From NCBI GenBank assembly GCA_034336665.1, contig CM067588.1:5086655-5150654 (forward strand): 64,000 bases of DNA, given 5' to 3'. Source of the DNA: Luscinia megarhynchos. Lineage: Eukaryota > Chordata > Aves > Passeriformes > Turdidae. The notes beneath the pieces were generated by a model. That model saw only the letters and a program-made list of their open reading frames with translations, searched no databases and was not told the origin of the DNA. The first letter of the stretch is position 1. Each line of letters begins with the position of its first letter. Below are positions 42,401 to 62,300 of the stretch, in pieces. The position numbers and the translations under genes were made by a program.

Positions 42401-45400
42401 AAACTGCCTCGGTGCTTTGCCTTTGATGCCTTGTCATGAGCCATGAAATTTCTGAGTAGTTTGAAGGAGGGTGTTTCTCTCCCTTTCTTAGCTGGTTTCC
42501 TCTGCCTGAGGCTGTGAGGTGGAGCTGATGTTCCTCTCACAAGGAAACCTGCTGGAGTGCAGGCCTGTGGGTTTTAGGGGTGGGACATTGCAATCTCCCC
42601 CGTAGCAATCCTCTTGCTTCCCAAGCTCCCTGATTTTACCTCTGTGACCTCAACTCTGTGCCCTCATCCACGCTCACTCCTGGCTGCTTCCCCCGTGTCC
42701 CCAGGAACCGGGCGAGGGCCGTGGAGGGCAGCGTGGAGGAGGTGCTGGGGACTCTGCAGCGAGCCAGCACCGTGCTGCTGGAGGCCCAGGGGGCCCTCAG
42801 GGGCTCGGGCTCCTCGCTGCGCTTCATCCAGGAGCGCCTGGACGAGGTGAGGGATGCGCGGCAGCTCCCAAAAACCATCCCGAGCCCCTGCCCTGTGCTG
42901 CAGCCAGCAGAGCTGTCCCTGCACGGGGGGTTGGGTGTGGCCAAACATCACAGGGACCCCTGTGCCCGCAGATCGAGGCTGTCCTTGGGCCGGCTGAGAG
43001 GAACGTGGTGGCCATGGGGGCCGGGCTGGCCGGGCTGGCCGAGCGGCTCTCACAGCTGCAGCGGGGCACGGAGCAGAACCGCCTGCGGGCCGGGGACACG
43101 CGGGACACGGCGGGGACAGCGGCGCAGCGGGCCAGCAGCGCCCAGCAGGTACCAGCTCACTGGGACACAGCAGGGCCAGCAGTGCCCAGCAGGTACCAGC
43201 TCACTGGGACACAGCAGGGCCAGCAGTGCCCAGCAGGTACCAGCTCAGGGTGTGCCCACTGGGACACAGCAGGGACAGCAGTGCCCAGCAGGTACCAGCT
43301 CAGGGTGTGCCCAGTGGGACACAGCAGGGCCAGCAGTGCCCAGCAGGTACCAGCTCACTGGGACACAGCAGGGCCAGCAGTGCCCAGCAGGTACCAGCTC
43401 ACTGAGACACAGCAGGGCCAGCAGTGCCCAGCAGGTACCAGCTCAGGGTGTGCCCACTGAGACACAGCAGGGCCAGCAGTGCCCAGCAGGTACCAGCTCA
43501 CTGGGACACAGCAGGGCCAGCAGTGCCCAGCAGGTACCAGCTCACTGGGACACAGCAGGGCCAGAAGAGCCCAGCAGGTACCAGCTCACTGGGACACAGC
43601 AGGGCCAGCAGTGCCCAGCAGGTACCAGCTCACTGGGACACGGCAGGGCCAGAAGAGCCCAGCAGGTACCAGCTCACTGAGACACAGCAGGGCCAGCAGC
43701 GCCCAGCAGGTACCAGCTCAGGGTGTGCCCAGTGGGACACAGCAGGGCCAGCAGTGCCCAGCAGGTACCAGCTCACTGAGACACAGCAGGGCCAGCAGTG
43801 CCCAGCAGGTACCAGCTCAGGGTGTGCCCAGTGGGACACAGCAGGGCCAGCAGTGCCCAGCAGGTACCAGCTCGGGGTGTGCCCAGTGGGACACAGCAGG
43901 GCCAGCAGTGCCCAGCAGGTACCAGCTCACTGGGACACAGCAGGGCCAGCAGTGCCCAGCAGGTACCAGCTCACTGGGACACGGCAGGGCCAGCAGTGCC
44001 CAGCAGGTACCAGCTCAGGGTGTGCCCAGTGGGACACAGCAGGGCCAGCAGAGCCCAGCAGGTACCAGCTCACTAGGACACAGCAGGGCCAGCAGAGCCC
44101 AGCAGGTACCAGCTCACTGGGACACAGCAGGGCCAGCAGTGCCCAGCAGGTACCAGCTCAGTGGGACACAGCAGGGCCAGCAGAGCCCAGCAGGTACCAG
44201 CTCAGGGTGTGCCCAGTGGGACACGGTGGGGCCAGCAATGCCCAGCAGGTACCAGCTCAGTGGGACACAGCAGGGCCAGCAGTGCCCAGCAGGTACCAGC
44301 TCGGTGTGCCCACTGGGACACAGCAGGGCCAGCAGCGCCCAGCAGGTACCAGCTCAGGGTGTGCCCAGTGGGACACAGCAGGGCCAGCAGTGCCCAGCAG
44401 GTACCAGCTCAGTGGGACACAGCAGGGCCAGCAGTGCCCAGCAGGTACCAGCTCACTGGGACACAGCAGGGCCAGCAGTGCCCAGCAGGTACCAGCTCAC
44501 TGAGACACAGCAGGGCCAGCAGTGCCCAGCAGGTACCAGCTCACTGGGACACAGCAGGGCCAGCAGTGCCCAGCAGGTACCAGCTCACTGGGACACAGCA
44601 GGGCCAGCAGTGCCCAGCAGGTACCAGCTCACTGAGACACAGCAGGGCCAGCAGCGCCCAGCAGGTACCAGCTCACTGGGACACGGCAGGGCCAGCAGAG
44701 CCCAGCAGGTACCAGCTCAGGGTGTGCCCAGTGGGACACAGCAGGGACAGCAGTGCCCAGCAAGTACCAGCTCGGGTGTGCCCAGTGGGACACGGAAGGG
44801 CCAGCAGTGCCCAGCAGGTACCAGCTCACTGGGACACAGCAGGGCCAGCAGTGCCCAGCAGGTACCAGCTCGGGTGTGCCCACTGGGGACACAGCAGGGC
44901 CAGCAGTGCCCAGCAGGTACCAGCTCACTGGGGACACAGCAGGGCCAGCAGAGCCCAGCAGGTACCAGCTCACTGGGACACAGCAGGGCCAGCAGAGCCC
45001 AGCAGGTACCAGCTCAGGGTGTGCCCACTGGGGACACAGCAGGGCCAGCAGTGCCCAGCAGGTACCAGCTCACGGTGTGCCCAGTGGGACACAGCAGGGC
45101 CAGCAGTGCCCAGCAGGTACCAGCTCACTGAGGGACACAGCAGGGCCAGCAGTGCCCAGCAGGTACCAGCTCACTGGGGACACAGCAGGGCCAGCAGTGC
45201 CCAGCAGGTACCAGCTCACTGGGGACACAGCAGGGCCAGCAGAGCCCAGCAGGTACCAGCTCAGGGTGAGACACAGCAGGGCCAGCACGCCCAGCAGGTA
45301 CCAGCTCAGTGGGACACAGCAGGGCCAGCAGTGCCCAGCAGGTACCAGCTCGGTGTGCCCACTGGGACACAGCAGGGCCAGCAGTGCCCAGCAGGTACCA

Positions 45401-46525
45401 GCTCGGGGTGTGCCCAGTGGGACACGGTGGGGCCAGCAATGCCCAGCAGGTACCAGCTCAGTGGGACACAGCAGGGCCAGCAGTGCCCAGCGGTACCAGC
45501 TCGGGCTGTGCCCTGCTCTGAGCGAGGCCAGACCTTCCTGTGCAGGTCCTGGCTGCTGTGCTGGCACACCACAGCATTGTCCCACTGCTGCATTCCTCCA
45601 GAGTCATTCCCCAGTGCCCTTTGCTGGGAACTCTGGGCTGTCCTGCCTGAGGCAGAGCAGCTCGTGGAGCTGTGTGTCAGTCCTTGAGCGCATCACAAAC
45701 TGTCACACATCGCTAACAGAGACAAAGCTCTGGTGCTGTTCCATTTAATAGCCAAACAGGGTTCAACGCTGGAAATGCCCCTTGTGCACAGCCTGGATCT
45801 CACCTGCAGTGCTTGTTTGCTTTTGGCCAGGCTTTTGCCCAGGTGAAGGAGCTGTACCTGGAGCTGCAGAGCAGGATGGGGCAGGGCCCGGCGCTGGGGG
45901 AGCAGGGCAGGAGGGTGCAGAGCATCGGCCGGGAGGCACAGGCTCTCCTCCAGGACACCATGGGCATCATGCTCAGGATGGAAAGTAAGGCTCTCACAAA
46001 CTCAGTCACTCCCTGGGGGAGAGCTTGGGACTGCTGTGGGGTGAGGGGAAGGAGTGAGGAGGCAGACAATGCGTTTTGGGCAGTGAGGGAGGGATTTGGG
46101 CTGTAGCTGGTGGTGCTGGGCCAGGAAATGGGGAGTTTTCACAGGTGCCACCATGAAGGGAAGCCCTGCCTGCAGTGCCACTGTGCTCCCGTTTTCCTCC
46201 ACACACTCACTTCCATTTTTTGGCACTCAGAACTAATGGGAGTGGTGCTTTAGGGGTGTTTAGAGGTGGGGAGCAGAGCGAGTGCAGAATGTTGGTTTTC
46301 TTGCCCTGTCAGGGCTGTGTAGGAGTGAGGTGGAGGCTCAGCCCAACCCCACCACTTAACCCTTCCCTGCCCTGCCCTCTCTCCTCAGCTTTAGAGTCAG
46401 AAATTCAGGAAGGCAACAAGGCTCTGGTGTCCAGGATGTCGCGGCTGTCAGGGCTGGAGGAGCAGGTGGGGAGGATCCGGGACAGCATCAAGAGCAAAGT
46501 CGCCTACTACGAGAGCTGCTCCTGA
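21498..46525 (+). CDS. LAMB3: Laminin subunit beta-3, 22 coding exons
   Basis: Beta chain of laminin-332, secreted into epithelial basement membrane. Exons: 21498-21546, 22052-22206, 30269-30383, 30544-30617, 30719-30898, 32414-32477, 32747-32922, 33912-34035, 34290-34478, 34559-34714, 35153-35352, 36159-36270, 36689-37061, 37745-37905, 38447-38655, 39546-39749, 40228-40372, 41532-41739, 42705-42846, 42972-43148, 45831-45984, 46389-46525. Introns are GT-AG and phases close to 1167 aa (human 1172). It has a signal peptide (1-24), a laminin N-terminal domain (to about 250), six Cys-rich EGF-like repeats (about 250-578), coiled coil, a Cys-rich beta knob in exon 16 ([10 protein letters not shown] onward), then coiled coil ending YYESCS, whose Cys should pair with the gamma-2 chain. 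The exon 8 acceptor could be 3 bases later. The first intron 3' end gives a UTR start at 21463. Confidence 0.95.
21675..21790. repeat. Short minisatellite in LAMB3 intron 1
   Basis: Three copies of a roughly 40-50 base unit containing GGGCTGGCTCTGGGGACAGG. Confidence 0.75.
22335..22390 (-). mobile_element. CR1 LINE remnant
   Basis: GCTTTCCAACCCAAATCATT is the reverse complement of the typical start of the conserved CR1 3' region (AATGGTTTGGGTTGGAAGG). In LAMB3 intron 2. Confidence 0.65.
22391..28670. other. LAMB3 intron 2, mostly unique sequence
   Basis: No exon-like segment. It includes an AT-rich TATGTATGT stretch near 24540-24610 and short CR1 debris. No nested gene was recognised. Confidence 0.5.
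25995..26052 (-). mobile_element. CR1 LINE remnant
   Basis: Contains CAGTGATCCCGTGGCTCCCT and TTCAACCCCACAATTCTGTG, a diverged minus-strand CR1 3' end. In LAMB3 intron 2. Confidence 0.6.
28672..28900 (+). mobile_element. CR1 LINE fragment
   Basis: Carries the CR1 hallmarks GGTTTGGGTTGGAGGAGAGG and CCAACCTGGCCTTGGACACT, then CCAGGGATGGGGCAGCCAC. In LAMB3 intron 2. Confidence 0.8.
28990..29425. repeat. 15-18 base minisatellite in LAMB3 intron 2
   Basis: About 25 copies of CCCCATCATCTCCTAATT and shorter variants, next to the CR1 fragment. Confidence 0.92.
30950..32165. repeat. Minisatellite in LAMB3 intron 5
   Basis: About 38 units of 30-35 bases: TACACCTGGTGAGGGATGGG, then GGATGGAAACC or GGATGGGAGCC. 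Every unit carries CTGGTGAGG, a fair match to a 5' splice site. It fills most of the intron between 30898 and 32414. Confidence 0.92.
32932..33750. repeat. 42-base minisatellite in LAMB3 intron 7
   Basis: About 20 copies of a 42-base unit (GGGCATGGGCACGGCTGGGA, then TGGCTCTGCCATGGGCTGCC, then AG), decaying toward 33750. It starts about 10 bases after the exon 7 donor. As 42 is a multiple of 3, several frames remain open. Confidence 0.92.
35354..35570. repeat. CTTCC pentamer tract at the LAMB3 exon 11 donor
   Basis: About 215 bases of (TTCCC)n with TTCCCC variants. The tract begins four bases after the exon 11/intron junction at 35352. Confidence 0.95.
35580..36110. other. LAMB3 intron 11, AT-richer segment
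   Basis: Composition drops sharply from the surrounding GC-rich sequence, which suggests an old insertion. No family was recognised and no coding capacity is seen. Confidence 0.35.
37135..37265. repeat. 20-base repeat in LAMB3 intron 13 (first block)
   Basis: About six copies of TTGGTCCTGCTTGGGTCCTG and variants drifting to TTGGTTCTGC. Confidence 0.85.
37365..37505. repeat. 20-base repeat in LAMB3 intron 13 (second block)
   Basis: About seven copies of GCATGGTGGCACTCAGGGTG and variants. Confidence 0.85.
40376..40620 (-). mobile_element. ERV/LTR 3' end with primer-binding-like site, minus orientation
   Basis: On the minus strand AATAAA (40591-40596) is followed by a U5-like segment ending GATCGTGACA at 40481. 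A short TTAAAT gap follows, then TGGCGTCACGGACAGGAT (40457-40474), which begins TGG as a tRNA primer-binding site should. The leader-like sequence runs on to the LAMB3 exon 17 donor. No coding sequence is visible; the other LTR end was not found. Confidence 0.5.
40623..40700. repeat. GA microsatellite
   Basis: (GA)n with short interruptions, next to the LTR-like element in LAMB3 intron 17. Confidence 0.95.
43104..45515 (+). repeat. LAMB3: LAMB3 intron 20 array that copies the exon 20 donor
   Basis: I count about 50 copies of a 44-base unit (some 55, with GGTGTGCCCA added), each containing GCCCAGCAGGTACCAGCTCA. The first copy is the real exon 20/intron junction: exon 20 ends GCCCAGCAG at 43148 and the intron begins GTACCAG. 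The exon tail itself (GACACGGCGGGGACAGCGGC and on) looks like the founding unit. About 48 copies keep CAG|GTACCAG; one reads CAAGTACC and the last CGGTACC. The array fills most of the 2.68 kb intron. Confidence 0.95.
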
Positions 46526-46769
46526 GCAGGGAGCAGCCCCTGCCCCCGGGCACCGCTGCCCCTCTGCACACACACACTGCTGCCTTCATCCCCGCTCCCA
46601 CTGCAGCTCTCCTGTGCCCAGTATCCCTATTTTTAGCAAGTTAATTTTCCAAACCTCTGGAAAATAGCTGCACTGAACCAAAGCAGCAGCCCCATGGAGG
46701 GGGTTGGACTGGCCGAAGCTGCCCAGTGGTTGGAGGAAAAAGGGGGAGAGACATCAGGCTCCCATGGCA

Positions 46770-46775
46770 AATAAA
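46770..46775 (+). terminator. LAMB3: LAMB3 polyadenylation signal
   Basis: AATAAA about 245 bases after the stop codon at 46523-46525, giving a short 3' UTR. Confidence 0.7.
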
Positions 46776-47265
46776 CACATCCACAGGTTGTTATTTCCAG
46801 AGGGCTTCATAAACCAGGACGTTATTTTTTTTCTTCTTTTAGCCAATTCAAGCTCTTTAAGCTGAATTTCACTGTTCAAATTAAAGCCCTCCTGTGGGGT
46901 CTTCTAAGGCTTTTTATCTGTGCTGCAGTTAATTCTTCAAACATGCCGTGGCTTCAGTACTTCCCTCCGAGATCTTCCTTCAAATAAGCAGATCAGAGAA
47001 ATGGAGAATTTTATCTCCCTCTGTACAACGTACCTATATTTATGCAAATTAGAGAAACACAGGCTCACAGTCAAAGGTGAAGTCAGATGTCTTGTTTGAT
47101 TTTCTGCCACAATCTGCTTATTTACCACAGAACATTTTGCCAGAAAAACACCAGCGGGAGCAGGTCTGAGATGCACAGGGAAAGCTTTAGGAGGGACTTA
47201 ACAGACCATTTCCACATCAGATTTCTATGAATAACCAAGAGGCACTTTACAAAACAAATCTCAGC

Positions 47266-47271
47266 TTTATT
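47266..47271 (-). terminator. CAMK1G: CAMK1G distal polyadenylation signal (candidate)
   Basis: AATAAA on the minus strand, about 1.45 kb past the CAMK1G stop. It would place the two convergent 3' ends about 450 bases apart. Confidence 0.4.
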
Positions 47272-48600
47272 AAGCAAGTGTTCATTGTGCAATTACAGCC
47301 TTGGAAGGGGAGCTCAGACCTCGCTGTGTTACTGTCAGACACAGGGGGGTTTCTAGCAGGTTCTCTCCTGTTGCAGTGGGGGCTGAGCAGCCTGGGCAGC
47401 TGAACTCCAGAGTGCCAAAGCCTGGGGTGAGGGCTGTAAAAATAAACGGAGCTGCCACGGGAGTAAAGCTCTGCCTGGCTTTGGTTTGTGGGGTGGATGT
47501 TGTGCATTTGTGCATTGACAACTAAACGGGGTACAGCAAACAGAAGCTGGCAGCACTGGCCATGCCCTATGACAATGTACACTGGTGTGGGAGCAGGAGC
47601 CTCTGACCTTCCCGAGCCTCCTCCCAGCTGCAACGATCAGAAACACCCCGAGCTCGCTGCAGGGATGGATCCTGGCCCTGCTGTGCCCCTGTCCCCAGCT
47701 GGGCACTGCTCTCAGAGCTGCTGGCGGGGCAGAGCCTCCAGTCCTGCCCACACTGGCGCTGTCTGGCTCTGAAGTGCAGGAAAGAGTGAAAGAGCCCTTC
47801 TGGTTCTGCAAGAGAGAGAATTCCAGGTGAGGACTGGGCTTTGTTTCAGTGCCCTGCTGCCTGCAGGAGTGCTGCTAATGAGCTGCAGTGGGGCAGGGGA
47901 CAGCTCGGCTCCCTCTGATGGCTCCTACGGAGCACTGATTGTTGGAATGGGCTCTTTGGAGTCTGCACTGGCTCTGACTCGCATTTGTCTCTGCTGTTAA
48001 TCCTTTGTGCGTGGCAGTCCCGTTCAAACAGCCTCATCAGCAGAGACTGGCACAGGACATGAGAGGAGGGAGCTCGCTTGATGTCGCCTTTGAGGAGAGC
48101 TCTGCCAGCAGGAGCTCACCCTGGGGACGTTCTTAGAGCAGGATCTAACAGCGAAGCTCCTCACTGCTCACACTCAAAGCGGCGCAAACGATGACAGGAT
48201 CAACCTTGCATTTTTTCACTCTGCTTTTCAAAAGGAGCCTCTCTGGGCTCTGCTCACAAAGACATTCAAGCCTGTCTGGGCCAAATCTGGGAAAGAGACG
48301 TGCTGAGCCCTGGAGCTGCAGCTCTGTCAGCCCTTTGCTCATGGCCACAGCTGGGACCTGGCTCGACAGCCCCAATCCCAGCTGAGGGACACGTTTGCAT
48401 CAGCGTTTTTGCCAGTGAATAGCTTGAAATCATTGTAGAGTTTGGTATGACAAACCCATGCTTGGCTTCCTCTCTCACGTTCCTCGTGGTGCTGTGAAAG
48501 TTGGATTCTGAGTCCTGGCCCTGATGGAAGCTGAGCTGAGCCATTGCTGGAGAGGTGCTTTGGTGGAAAGGGTTTTTCTCTTGCAAAAAACCCGGGTTCA

Positions 48601-48606
48601 TTTATT
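48601..48606 (-). terminator. CAMK1G: CAMK1G proximal polyadenylation signal (candidate)
   Basis: AATAAA on the minus strand, about 120 bases past the CAMK1G stop at 48725-48727. Confidence 0.45.
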
Positions 48607-48724
48607 TCATGTACAGCCACTGTGCTATTTGTGCCTTTCCCTTTGCCTGCCCTAATTGGATTAATTAAGAGCTGTTGATGATCGAATTGCAGGGCACTCA
48701 CCTCTGAACAGGTGGCTGCCTCCA

Positions 48725-57804
<9,080 letters not shown>

Positions 57805-58067
57805 CTCCTCCAGAGTGGAAGCAGGGGATGCTGTGGGGAGCAGGGGGAGAGGTCACTGCCCTGGTTTGTGTCTGCAGGGAGCCCAGGACTCCCCAGTTCC
57901 ATCAGAATTAGAGCTGGCCAAGGTCTGGGAGGTGCAAAACGCTCCACAAACCTCTTAGTGCTCGTAATGAGATCGGCTCTAAGGACTGGAGGGACACTGG
58001 AAGGTGAGAGAGAACCTGGAGACGAGGGAGAACGGGATCTAAAAGTGACCCTGGGCAGCAGGGGAGC

Positions 58068-58600
58068 ATCCCTGGGAGTGGGGAGAATCCCTGGGAGTGG
58101 GGAGAATCCCTGGAAATGTGGAACATCCCTGGGAGTGGGGAGCATCCCTGGAAATGTGGAGTATCCCTGGGAGTGGGGAGTATCCCTGAGATTGGGGAGC
58201 ACCCCTGGGATTGGGGAGCATCCCTGGACATGTGGAACATCCCTGGACATGTGGAACATCCCTGGACATGTGGAGCATCCCTGGGAGTGGGGAGCATCCC
58301 TGGACATGTGGAACATCCCTGGACATGTGGAATATCCCAGGACATGTGGAATATCCCAGGACATGTGGAGCATCCCTGGGAGTGGGGAGAATCCCTGGAC
58401 ATGTGGAACATCCCTGGGAGTGGGGAGCATTCCTGGGAGTGGGGAACATCTCAGGACATGTGGAGCATCCCTGGACATGTGGAACATCCCTGGACATGTG
58501 GAATATCCCAGGACATGTGGAGCATCCCTGGGAGTGGGGAGCATTCCTGGGAGTGGGGAACATCTCAGGACATGTGGAGCATCCCTGGACATGTGCAGCA
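58068..58600. repeat. 18-base minisatellite in CAMK1G intron 1
   Basis: About 29 copies of GGAGCATCCCTGGGAGTG and GGAACATCCCTGGACATG. Because 18 is a multiple of 3, several frames are open on both strands. Confidence 0.93.
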
Positions 58601-59934
58601 TCCCCCTTCCCCGAGCAGGAACAGAGCCAAAGGCTGTGGGACACAGCTGAGCCTTCAGAAGACAAAGCCAAAGCTTTCATAGATGTTCTTTATCCCTTTG
58701 GAAAAGGCAGAAGTATTAAAGTAGAGAAAAAGCTGAAAGGTCTTTTTTCATGAGAGACAGCTCAGATATTGGATTCCTCCTGAACCTACTTTATCTCCTT
58801 AATTAGCACGTTTGCAGGGTTTTCAGCTCCTTGACACAATTTTTAAAGGTTAATTTAACATTATTGAAACAAAAATTGACTTGATTGTAAACAGTTGAAG
58901 GCTTCAGTCCATAAAATCACCAAAGGCCTCCTGAACTTGACCTTTATTTACCTCCTGGTTTGTGATGCCTGTGTAACTCACAGAAACACAGCTCCTTCTA
59001 GAACCCAGCCTCATCTTGCTGTTTGAAAGCAGGGAAGGTGAAAAGTCCTTCACAAAAGTGCTGATCAATCAGTAGAAACATTTCTGCCAATTATTTTAAA
59101 GTCCCTAAATAATATTTTCTTTGCAGTCATCTGCCCATCCCAAATCTACACATCTGGAATATCACAGAAAGTGAATTTGCTGGCAGAGGCATTCAGCTGG
59201 TGATGGCAGGTGAGTTTTATCCACTCTAAATAAAGATCAGAGCTGGGCTGGCAGGGAGCACTGAGAGGAGCTCTCCATTCCTCTCCAGGCTGCTGTCAAC
59301 TAGAGAATATGTGATGAAAAAAGGAAAAAAACCCAAGTAGGTCAGCCTGGCCCTGGGGACCAGTGGCATTTTGGGCTCCTGTGCTGAAGCTTGTCCTGGT
59401 TGGGACCAGCTCTGAGGGACAGAGGGGACAGGGCACAGAAACCCTCCTGCACTGGGCAGAGGTGACTGTCCCCACCACGGGGGACAGGGGGTGATGTACA
59501 CTCAGCTCTGAGAATTTGGCCCATTCAAGCCCAAGGGTTAAATTTTCCCAATCCTGACTCATTTCATCTCCATCCCTGGAGTATTTTGATGTTTAACTCC
59601 TTGTGAATTCAACAAGTTCCTTGTTTTAAAGCGAATTTTGCTCCCAAGGAAAGGTAGTACCACGTTTTCTTCGCTGTCCTGTGAATCATCTGCCTGTCTC
59701 AGAGTTGCTCCTGCTGTCACTCTGTGTGGCAGTTGGTGCTGGGGACAGGCTGCATGAGCAGCCCTCACTCCCTGCACGTGGATTTGATTTCCTGCTTTCT
59801 CAGATTTTCTGTGCCATCATCAGCAAGTCATTTCCTGCCTGCCCTCGCCTCTCTGCGAGGAAGGGGAGTAAATGCTGCTATTCTGGGAGCAAAATAATGC
59901 AATGTTTGAGTTCCTGAGACGTAAAGCTGCATAT

Positions 59935-59992
59935 GGCAGGGGGTGGAATGAGTCCAAGGTCCCTTCCAGCCCCAGTGCTGTGATTCTGTGTG
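59935..59992 (-). mobile_element. CR1 LINE remnant
   Basis: AGTCCAAGGTCCCTTCCAGC and GTGCTGTGATTCTGTG fit a minus-strand CR1 3' end. Confidence 0.65.
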
Positions 59993-60284
59993 TGCTCAGG
60001 TGATGGGCACAGTCCCACTTTGCTCCTGCTGGGTCACACCCTTCCCGTGGTTTTGTCTCTTTTGGGGAAGAGTTTGCCAAGGGGTTGGTGCAGGACACAG
60101 CAGCCTCTGGGTCCAGCCACGATGATGGGATCGGGAGAATGTGAATTCCCTGAGTCTCTGGGAGCTCATCTTTGTCTCTCACTGCTCAAATCACCTGTTG
60201 CACTTCACAGCAGCTGGTCACAATGCAATATTTGATGTATTTGTTGTTCATCTTTTGTTATTCATTCAAGCTCTGGTGCAACAA

Positions 60285-60470
60285 ATCCCAAAATCAGAAT
60301 GGTTTTGGGTGGGAAGGGACCTCAAAGCCCATCCAGAGCCACCCCTGCCACGGCAGGGACACCTCCCACTGTCCCAGGCTGCTCCAGCCTGGCCTTGGGC
60401 ACTGCCAGAGACCCAGGGGCAGCCAGAGCTGCTCTGGGCACCCTGTGCCCTCACCCTTCCCACTGCTGGT
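60285..60470 (+). mobile_element. CR1 LINE fragment
   Basis: AATCAGAATGGTTTTGGGTG, GGAAGGGACCTCAAAGCCCA and CCTCCCACTGTCCCAGGCTG are typical of the CR1 3' region. Confidence 0.85.
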
Positions 60471-61777
60471 GCCCAAACTTGCATTTCTGGAAGGACTCTC
60501 AGCTGGAGGGGCTTCCCACAGGAATGAGGGCATGGCAGAGCTGGGCAGACCCCTCCTGCTGGGGCTGGGGCTTTTCCTGCCCTGCCCTTGCCCATCTCAG
60601 CTGCCACCCCTGCCGTGCCCTCCTTGCCCTGGCAGCTCCACCCCGGCCCTGTCCAGCCGTGCCTGGGGACAGACCCAGCCCAGCAGGGGGATGCACAGAG
60701 AGCACCCGTGGGCACTGGGAATTCCCATTATTTCAGCCCCTGATCCCAGCAGGGGGCTGTGGTGCCCTTTGCCCTTTCACCCCTTGGCAGTGCGAGCACA
60801 CCTTGTGCTGTGGTTGTGTAATGAGGTTGAAAAGCTCATTAACTGATGCAGGTGAGGATGGAGTGCACAACAGCTTTAATCTGTGGAGCTTCCCCCTTCC
60901 CCAGCATAACAAGCACAGCAACACCCAGGGCTTCAGCTGAGTTTATATCAGAGATAGAAGATAATAAACGAGTCTGATATGAATGTCTGACCTTTGGGCT
61001 CTCCCACAGCCCGAGCCAACAAACTGCTCTGCTCTGTCTGAGCCAGCACGACGCTGCTCAGAGTGCAGGGATGTTATTATGACCTTGCTTAAATCTTTCC
61101 TGAGGAAATTTGTTCTGCTTCCACATCCCACAGCAACAAATCCATCTGCAGGCAGACCCTGCTCCTGAATGGATGCTCTGCATTAGCAGAATGATTGTAA
61201 GTCATGATTAATGGTCTCGTGACAAACTTCCATGTGCAGGGCAAACAGACATGCAGCTTTCAGGGGTTTGCCTTAGGAATTAGAAGTTTATAGGAAAAAA
61301 AGGAGAATGCAAATTCAAAGAGCTTTGATTTTTAAAAAAAATACAGCAAAGCAAGCAAATCTGCATGTGAATGAATGGATGAATGAAGTGCAGGGCAGCC
61401 TCCGTGTTCAGGGACAAAAGAAGAAGAAATTGAAACCACGAGCTCGCCATTAAAAACAAACCCACGTCAAAGCTCCCGTGTTCCCCCCACCACACCATCC
61501 ATTCCAAGGCAACTTGGGGAGCACTTGCAAAATCTCCATTTTCATTATAAACATCCCAGATTCCCTAATATACTCTGGATGTAAAATGCCAGAGGCAGCT
61601 TTCTATGAAATTGCTGAATACAACCTGGAGGATGCCACAGAGGAGAAGTCCTCTGGCATTTCCCTGTTACAGGATAAAACCCATTTCAAAGCCAAGCAGG
61701 TGAGCAGGGATCCCACCTGCTTCACTGCAAGAGCAGGAACAGCAAATGGCTCGGAAGGAAAGAATATTTTTGCTTAC

Positions 61778-61960
61778 CCAAGTCAGCGCAGACAAAGCAA
61801 CTCCTGTCGGCTGCCGGCGCTCAGCTCCGAGTCTGCGGGGATTAGAGCTGGGTGAGGAGGAGGAGGAGGAGGAGATGGAGCCGAGCCGGTAACCAGGGAG
61901 GCAGCAGGGGCACGGGGAGGGGGCAGCAGGGCGGGCAGTCCCGGATCGCAGCAGGCTCGG
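61778..61960 (-). other. CAMK1G: Probable CAMK1G non-coding exon 1
   Basis: A strong minus-strand donor CTGACTTGG|GTAAGC ends an exon at 61778. It would join the acceptor CCCCACAG before 57830, 26 bases ahead of the ATG. The upstream limit is a guess. Confidence 0.55.
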
Positions 61961-62300
61961 GACGGAGCTGGGCGCGCACAGCCGCTCCTCGCCGCCACAT
62001 CCCCGCGGGGATGCGAACAGGATCTGCCTGCCCCGCACAAACCCCGAGCTCCCGGGGCGGGGAAACCGCCCAGTTTTCCTTGGGATGGCTCTGCGGGATG
62101 GGAGCTCTGCGGGATGGGAGCCGTGCGGGGCTGCCCCGGGACGGGGGATGCGAGCAGGATCTGCCTGCCCCGCACAAACCTCGAGTTCCCGGGGCGGGGA
62201 AGCCGCCCGGTTTTCCTTGGGATGGCTCTGCGGGGCTGCTCCGGGACGGGGGATGCGCCTCCTTCACCGCCTGCGAGCGGCACAAACCCGTGCAGAGCAA
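61790..62300 (-). promoter_or_regulatory. CAMK1G: CpG-rich promoter region of CAMK1G
   Basis: CpG-dense, GC-rich block with GGGGCGGGG Sp1-type motifs (62055 and 62195 region), sharply bounded by AT-rich sequence on both sides. No TATA box. Confidence 0.6.
62005..62250. repeat. 138-base tandem duplication in the CAMK1G CpG island
   Basis: A segment with GATCTGCCTGCCCCGCACAA and GTTTTCCTTGGGATGGCTCT occurs at about 62018-62097 and again at 62156-62234, 138 bases apart. A partial third copy (CCGGGACGGGGGATGCG) follows. Confidence 0.85.

Larger units (their letters stand above)
58750..61700. other. CAMK1G intron 1, mostly unique sequence
   Basis: AT-richer than its surroundings in places and carrying two CR1 fragments. 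No exon was recognised. Confidence 0.5.

Noticed and set aside
43424..45748. A 550-codon open frame in the LAMB3 intron 20 region
   Set aside because: It is the 44/55-base repeat read through; exons 20 and 21 join in phase without it. Kept only as a splicing finding.
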